A stretch of 18,941 nucleotides of DNA from an uncultured Blautia sp. (GTDB taxonomy: Bacteria > Bacillota > Clostridia > Lachnospirales > Lachnospiraceae): NCBI GenBank assembly GCA_900539525.1, contig UQCM01000052.1:1-18941 (forward strand). Reading direction: 5' to 3'. Under the pieces are notes generated by a model that saw nothing but the letters and a program-made list of their open reading frames with translations, was not told the DNA's origin and did no database searches. This document shows positions 15,287 through 18,941 of the stretch, piece by piece. Numbering within the stretch: the first letter of the stretch is position 1; every line of letters starts with the position of its first letter. The translations under genes and the position numbers were made by a program.

Positions 15287-16053
15287 TTACCACTGGATAC
15301 ACGGCCGTTCACACATTTCAGGTCCCGGCGAACGTCTATTCTCCACAAACACCCTGTCCAGCAGCTCATGGATGCTCTTGATCCGTTTCAGCCTGTCATC
15401 CTGCAGTACGGATCCGTCCATTTCATATGCTATGGCTTCCGCGTAGATCTGTGCCATATCCTCCGGTACACGGCATACCCTTCTGCCCGCCGCAAGATTT
15501 TTCGCCAGAATCCATTCCGGTTTACTGCGATCAGCATGAAACTCCTTCTGTATCCTGGTAACAGTGTCACCACTGATATCAGCAAACATCTCCTGCAGAA
15601 TCCTGGATGCACCTTCTGCGCTGACCCGCATCGTCAGAAGAGCGATCAGATCCCGAAACCGCTCCGTGATACGTTCTCCACGTTCAAGAAATCCCGGGAA
15701 TTCTTCTACCGCAGATTTCATCTTACATGCTGGATTCGTACATTTATATTCATAGACCTGAATCAGAAGCTGCACCCTTCGTCCCAGATAGGGAAGATCC
15801 TGCGCCTCTCTTGGCTGGCTGCCTCTGCGCTGCTCCACCTTCTCACCGCAACAGGGACATATGCTCCTGTACTTTTTCGATTTGAGCTCAAACACGATCA
15901 GCCCCGGAAACTCTTCGAACCGCTGTACAGAGAATCCCTGTGGCCAGTACTCCATCGGGAACACTTCCTGTGCGATCCTGTCCCATTCTTCCTCATCTGC
16001 ATTTCTCATCCTGTCGGTACTTTCAACATCCATCTTTTTCCAGATGCTTTTTT
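15287..16053 (-). pseudogene. ISL3-like zinc-finger protein gene, main part, split by the insertion sequence
   Basis: The product resembles only the N-terminal half of ISL3 transposases. It has a zinc-finger block (Cys68/Cys71 in ICPCCGEK, Cys107/Cys112 in YKCTNPACK) joined by the family phrase DLPYLGRRVQLLI, then a helix-turn-helix region ending in DISGDTVTRIQKEFHA. No DDE catalytic domain follows; the last 80 residues (AQIYAEAIAYEMDGS and beyond) are unfamiliar. The insertion sequence entered near codon 9. Without it, the frame joins an ATG at 17842 with AAGGAGG. At present the frame could start only at a TTG (16060) contributed by the IS end, or at internal ATG 16033, both without good ribosome binding sites. 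It may have been a domesticated DNA-binding protein or a truncated transposase. Confidence 0.65.
16046..16053. repeat. Target site duplication, left copy
   Basis: GCTTTTTT immediately outside the left inverted repeat is identical to the copy at 17813-17820. Eight bp is the usual duplication length for ISL3-family elements. Confidence 0.9.
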
Positions 16054-16078
16054 GGGTCAATCATAAATTTTGTGGGAT
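16054..16078. repeat. Left terminal inverted repeat of the IS
   Basis: It begins GGGTCAATCATAAATTTTGT and continues to 16078. Compared with the reverse complement of the right end it differs at positions 3 and 11. Confidence 0.85.
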
Positions 16079-16127
16079 TTACCACGGATATAGGTATTAT
16101 AAGCCGTCCGCCAGCCTTGACATGAAC

Positions 16128-16226
16128 CTCAGGCAATGCCTGGGATAGTCATCCCGACGGCGAAGAACTCAAGAACAGTTGCTAATTTATGGGGCGTCGG
16201 GGTCAAACATTTTAGCATTGCCTGAG
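16128..16226 (+). other. Paired 12-bp segments in the IS leader
   Basis: CTCAGGCAATGC (16128-16139) is the exact complement of GCATTGCCTGAG (16215-16226). A 13-bp direct repeat, AAGAACAGTTGCT, occurs at 16171-16183 and 16287-16299, and GGCTC/GAGCC form a small stem near 16275. The leader before the transposase is therefore likely folded or regulatory. A possible -35 TTGACA lies at 16118-16123. Confidence 0.5.
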
Positions 16227-16399
16227 AACCCTATCAAGACCAAGCCCTTACGGGTGGCTGGTTCTTTCCCTCTGGCTCAGGAGCCTAAGAACAGTTGCTG
16301 ATGATCAAAAAAACAATTGCATAAAAAAGGATCTGCCATTAAGATTGGATATGCATCTTGCCGGATGTAACAAACCCAATCGAAAGGAGATCCTCTGTC

Positions 16400-17809
16400 T
16401 TGGATTATATACGAACTGACGCCAATGGGCAACTGACTTTTACTCAATCTACGGATTTTTTGATGATTCCTTCCTGCCTCTATGGTTTCAAGAACGAATC
16501 AACTTCTACAAAAACCTCAAAATCAGGAAGAAATGTTTTTTGCTTTGAAGGTACACTTGATGCCAGTGAGGAAAACCTTATCTGCACCTGCGGCGCAAAG
16601 ATGCATGTGAATAATCATCCAGGAATCACTCTGCGTCATCTTCCGTTTGGAGGGAATCTGAGCTGCCTCAGATTTACGCGAAATCAGTACGCATGCCCCA
16701 AGTGCAGTCATACCCGGATGCAGCATATCTCATTCAAGGCTCCTGGTCATATGATTACTGAAGAACTGTATCAGTATACCCATGATCTTCTGGCATCCGG
16801 AACCTATACCAATAAGGAAGTAGCTGAACTGACCGGTCTTGGTAAGAATACGGTTAAGGATATCGATAAAAAACGCCTTCAGGAATTATATACCTCCAGC
16901 GAAGGTAAGCTGATCAAACCTGAGAAGCCCGCTAAATTCCTCGGTATTGATGAATTTAAACTTCATAATGGATATCGCTATGCCACCCACATCATTGATA
17001 TGGAAACCGGCCATATCCTCTGGATTGCCGGAGGCAAGAAGAAACAGGTGGTCTATGACTTTATTGAGCATGTCGGCCTTGAGTGGATGGACAATGTAGA
17101 GGCTGTTGCCTGTGATATGAACTCCGATTTTCAGGAGGCCTTTGAAGAAAAATGCCCTCATATACAGCCTGTTTTTGATTATTTCCATATCGTCAAAAAC
17201 TTCAATGACAAGGTTGTAAGCGAAGTCCGTAAGGATGAACAGCGCCGCCTTATCGAAGAAGGTAATGTTGAAGCCGCCAGATCTCTGAAAAAGACCAGGT
17301 ATATCCTGATGTCATCCAAATCCACTCTTAAAAAAAAGGATGAAGATGCAAAACAGAAGCGTATTGTCCACAAGGGGAGCAGTCTATTCAAAACCGAAAA
17401 CATCGTAAGGAAAACCGGCTATGTAGAATGTTACAATAAGCTACTTGAGGAGAATAAGTTCCTCTTTACCCTCGATCTGATCAAGGAGAAACTGACACTG
17501 GCATACTCAAGAAATGATGAGTGCCTCATGGCAGAAGACATCATTGAAATCATGGCTACGTGTCACGCTACTAAGAATAAGCATCTGCTCTGGTTTGAGA
17601 AGCTTCTCGGCAATCACTTTGAAGGTGTTATTGCTCATGCTACCTATAACATATCATCCGCCAAAATCGAAGGCATTAACAACAAAATCAAGACTCTTCG
17701 CAGACAGAGCTATGGTTATCCTGACGATGAATATTTCTTTTTGAAGCTCTTTGATGTGAGTCGAAAGGTCTATGTCAGGAATCCATCATCCCACAAAATT
17801 TGTGATTGA
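16400..17809 (+). CDS. ISL3-family transposase
   Basis: A transposase of about 469 residues with the full ISL3 layout. An N-terminal zinc-finger block has CTCG and CPKC pairs (about residues 62-64 and 99-102). A helix-turn-helix follows (YTNKEVAELTGLGKNTVKDI). The DDE catalytic domain has Asp184 in FLGIDEFKL, Asp239 in VACDMNSDF and Glu424 in AKIEGINNKIKTLRR, followed by the characteristic QSYGYPDDEYFFLKLF. It catalyses cut-and-paste movement of the element. The frame is open from a TTG at 16358, but TTG 16400 has AAAGGAGA nine bases upstream and is preferred. The stop codon lies within the right terminal repeat. No frameshift or missing catalytic residue is seen. Confidence 0.9.
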   Translation: MDYIRTDANGQLTFTQSTDFLMIPSCLYGFKNESTSTKTSKSGRNVFCFEGTLDASEENLICTCGAKMHVNNHPGITLRHLPFGGNLSCLRFTRNQYACPKCSHTRMQHISFKAPGHMITEELYQYTHDLLASGTYTNKEVAELTGLGKNTVKDIDKKRLQELYTSSEGKLIKPEKPAKFLGIDEFKLHNGYRYATHIIDMETGHILWIAGGKKKQVVYDFIEHVGLEWMDNVEAVACDMNSDFQEAFEEKCPHIQPVFDYFHIVKNFNDKVVSEVRKDEQRRLIEEGNVEAARSLKKTRYILMSSKSTLKKKDEDAKQKRIVHKGSSLFKTENIVRKTGYVECYNKLLEENKFLFTLDLIKEKLTLAYSRNDECLMAEDIIEIMATCHATKNKHLLWFEKLLGNHFEGVIAHATYNISSAKIEGINNKIKTLRRQSYGYPDDEYFFLKLFDVSRKVYVRNPSSHKICD

Positions 17810-17812
17810 GCC
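17788..17812. repeat. Right terminal inverted repeat of the IS
   Basis: The last 25 bp of the element end in TGATTGAGCC. They overlap the last residues and the TGA stop of the transposase. Confidence 0.85.
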
Positions 17813-17820
17813 GCTTTTTT
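17813..17820. repeat. Target site duplication, right copy
   Basis: GCTTTTTT directly follows the right repeat and is identical to 16046-16053. One further T follows, which supplies the seventh A of the ancestral minus-strand run. Confidence 0.9.
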
Positions 17821-17842
17821 TCCACATTCCTGTGTTTCTCAT
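17814..17842 (-). pseudogene. Severed 5' end of the zinc-finger gene
   Basis: ATG at 17842 is preceded by AAGGAGG with six bases between. It encodes MRNTGMWKK and then hits the insertion site. Joined to 16053 through one copy of the duplication, the reading continues in frame as WKKSIWKKMDVEST. The extra ATG and ribosome binding site would otherwise have no gene. Confidence 0.75.
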
Positions 17843-17907
17843 CCTTCTCCTCCTTAAACTTCTGGCAATGCCACCCTTCGCATTCCACTTTTCTACAGTA
17901 ACTTTTT

Positions 17908-17935
17908 CTTTCCGGAAAGTGAGCACATTATAGCA
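17908..17935 (-). promoter_or_regulatory. Promoter and palindrome upstream of the interrupted gene
   Basis: On the minus strand TGCTATAAT (17927-17935) is an extended -10 element about 85 bp before the severed ATG. Right at the expected transcription start is a perfect 12-bp palindrome, CTTTCCGGAAAG (17908-17919), placed like an operator. The promoter now reads into the IS end. Confidence 0.5.
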
Positions 17936-18055
17936 TACAGCGAGTCCCCTGAATACATCATATGACTATTTTTTTAAACTCATTTATCCCCTTTTATTTG
18001 GTTATTCTGTCAATAACATACCTTGTTGAACCCCTTTGTTTTGTGTATTATGACG

Positions 18056-18388
18056 TCACTTCTTTGTTTTTGTCCTCTGCATCACTTTCAGTGTCTGTTT
18101 TCCGACAGATTCCAGATCTGCATATTCCAGATAAACCTTTCCGGGATACGGACTGTCCTTGAAGATCTTATTGTTTGCAATCAGCTCTTCCATGGTAGCA
18201 GGCTCATAATTGTTGATCATAATGCCCGCATTCCGTGCACTCCCCTCCTCCCGCAGATACTCGAACGCACGAACATGCTTATTATGAATATGTCCGTAAA
18301 TATGCCCGCTCCCCCGGTAATACTGATGCCATTCTGCAATCGGAAAATGACAGAGTACATTTACGGTGACATCACGTCCACGATCTGA
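18056..18388 (-). pseudogene. C-terminal half of a metallophosphoesterase
   Basis: About 110 codons without a start, beginning SDRGRDVTVNVLCHFPIAEW and containing GHIYGHIHN, then AGIMINNYEPATMEELIANN. The CHFP and GHIHN motifs are the last metal-binding motifs of calcineurin-like phosphoesterases (COG4186-like). The N-terminal half with the D-x-H, GD and GNHD motifs is missing. The frame is open to the TGA at 18056-18058. Upstream it overlaps, in another frame, the end of an unrelated fragment (18361-18834), so a deletion appears to have fused two genes near 18375-18390. The 200 bp between its stop and the promoter at 17935 hold no gene. Confidence 0.7.
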
Positions 18389-18834
18389 GGCACCTCGATA
18401 AACTGTGCCAGCAGCCCTTCATGGTAAAATACCCTGTCGCCGTCTGTCACCTCATCCCCGAGCATATGCCGGATGACAAAAGGCAGCATATAGTTGTCCA
18501 GACACTTGAATTCTATCTGTGTCTCTCCATTTTCCTTCTGGATTTCCCTGTAATAGCCATCCGTTCCCCAGATCTTATGCAGCTGGAACCATTCCACCTT
18601 TAAAGGTACCGGCATCTCTTTCCTGCACACATCGATGTATGAAACGAATTCCTTCTGCTCTGCCTTTACCTTATCCGACAGATCGATCACGATCTCATCG
18701 TTCGAAAAGAAACAGACCCTTTCGATTGGAAGGCATGCTTCTGTCAGACGGTTCAGCACCTGATCCATAAGGTACTTTTCATATGTAATATGACGCTTCG
18801 GTGCAAATTCCGGCTCATCTGGGTTCTTCCGCAA
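18361..18834 (-). pseudogene. Unrecognised protein fragment
   Basis: A 157-codon frame starting at a TTG that directly follows the stop codon of the transposase piece. I do not recognise the family. Visible features are PKRHITYEKYLMDQVLNRL near the start, VCFFSNDEIVIDLSDK, an aromatic stretch KVEWFQLHKIWGTDGYYREI, and LPFVIRHMLGDEV then RVFYHEGLLAQFIEVP. It is soluble, with no repeats or membrane segment. It is probably truncated at both ends: the start has no ribosome binding site and abuts a transposase remnant, and the end runs out of frame into the metallophosphoesterase remnant. The even composition suggests a once-real gene. Confidence 0.5.
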
Positions 18835-18941
18835 TTATCCGTACTGGCTATTTGACAATATAAGTTTTGCGGCTAATAGCTCCTTGCCACAACGGCCATA
18901 CATGGTACGTTTTATCATTTTCAATTTGCTGTTTGTACCCT
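18835..18941 (-). pseudogene. C-terminus of a second transposase, cut by the window edge
   Basis: The last 35 codons of a minus-strand frame entering from the right edge read LKMIKRTMYGRCGKELLAAK and end at TAA (18835-18837). The pattern IKR-x-MYGR followed by a LL-rich helix resembles the end of ISL3-type transposases (commonly KRQMYGRA with LL). It differs from the transposase of the complete IS, so it is a separate element. The next gene fragment begins at the very next codon without a visible terminal repeat, so the element end is probably deleted. Too short for certainty. Confidence 0.45.

Larger units (their letters stand above)
16054..17812 (+). mobile_element. Complete ISL3-family insertion sequence (1,759 bp)
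   Basis: A single transposase gene is bounded by 25-bp terminal inverted repeats that match at 23 positions and start GGGTCAATCA/GGCTCAATCA. An exact 8-bp direct repeat, GCTTTTTT, lies on both sides. Termini, length and duplication size agree with the ISL3 family. The transposase stop codon lies inside the right repeat, and the first 320 bp are a noncoding leader. It interrupts the zinc-finger gene near its 5' end. All parts look intact, so the insertion is probably recent. Confidence 0.9.

Noticed and set aside
15254..16066. Long plus-strand ORF of 270 codons
   Set aside because: It is antisense to the zinc-finger gene, which has clear family motifs; this frame shows none and lacks a ribosome binding site.
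16199..16215. GGGGTCAAA string inside the IS leader as a third copy of the palindromic element
   Set aside because: Only the left half matches; there is no inverted partner and no CCCCAACATCAT.

Overview
The window looks like a chromosomal segment of an anaerobic gut Firmicute, most likely Lachnospiraceae. The evidence is the mix of families (DUF5688, SseB-like, YitT/DUF2179, a BspA-type leucine-rich-repeat surface protein with a transglutaminase core, a BilS-type flavodoxin), strong AGGAGG-type ribosome binding sites, TTG starts and sigma-A-type promoters. No rRNA, tRNA or CRISPR array was seen. All assignments come from reading motifs; no database was searched.

Left part (1-5771), mostly housekeeping: a DUF5688 protein (-), a TtcA-like tRNA thiolation PP-loop enzyme (+), a short flavodoxin resembling BilS (+), a PHP-domain phosphoesterase (-), an SseB-family protein (-) and a YitT membrane protein (+). 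The flavodoxin and PHP genes converge, and both stop codons lie inside one 13-bp-stem hairpin.

Middle-left (5741-8335), a decayed cyclic-di-GMP signalling operon on the minus strand. A good promoter is followed by only the C-terminal end of a GGDEF domain. Next comes a response regulator/HD-GYP/PAS gene split by an internal deletion that removed the HD catalytic motif, and last an intact HPt gene.

Centre (8336-14096): a noncoding stretch with a perfect 12-bp palindrome; a secreted transglutaminase-like/leucine-rich-repeat protein with eleven tandem NPVDP-type repeats and a canonical promoter and terminator; an Atg22/UMF1-type transporter; a 436-bp intergenic region packed with palindromes and ending in a bidirectional terminator; then a GlsB/YeaQ membrane protein and an XRE regulator with about six membrane segments.

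Right part (14097-18941), mobile and degraded: an RlaP-like nucleotidyltransferase, then a zinc-finger gene resembling the N-terminal half of ISL3 transposases. That gene is interrupted near codon 9 by a complete 1,759-bp ISL3-family insertion sequence with 25-bp terminal inverted repeats and a perfect 8-bp target duplication (GCTTTTTT). Joining the flanks at one copy of the duplication restores the reading frame back to an ATG with an ideal ribosome binding site and an upstream promoter. Beyond it lie three truncated coding pieces in one orientation: the C-terminal half of a metallophosphoesterase, an unrecognised fragment, and the C-terminus of another transposase running off the window edge.

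The clearest observations are the exactly reconstructable IS insertion, the broken cyclic-di-GMP locus, the chimeric debris at the right edge, and a short palindromic element (sharing TTGACCCCAACATCAT) present twice, once inserted next to the ribosome binding site of the ttcA-like gene. I did not find a convincing complete novel system.
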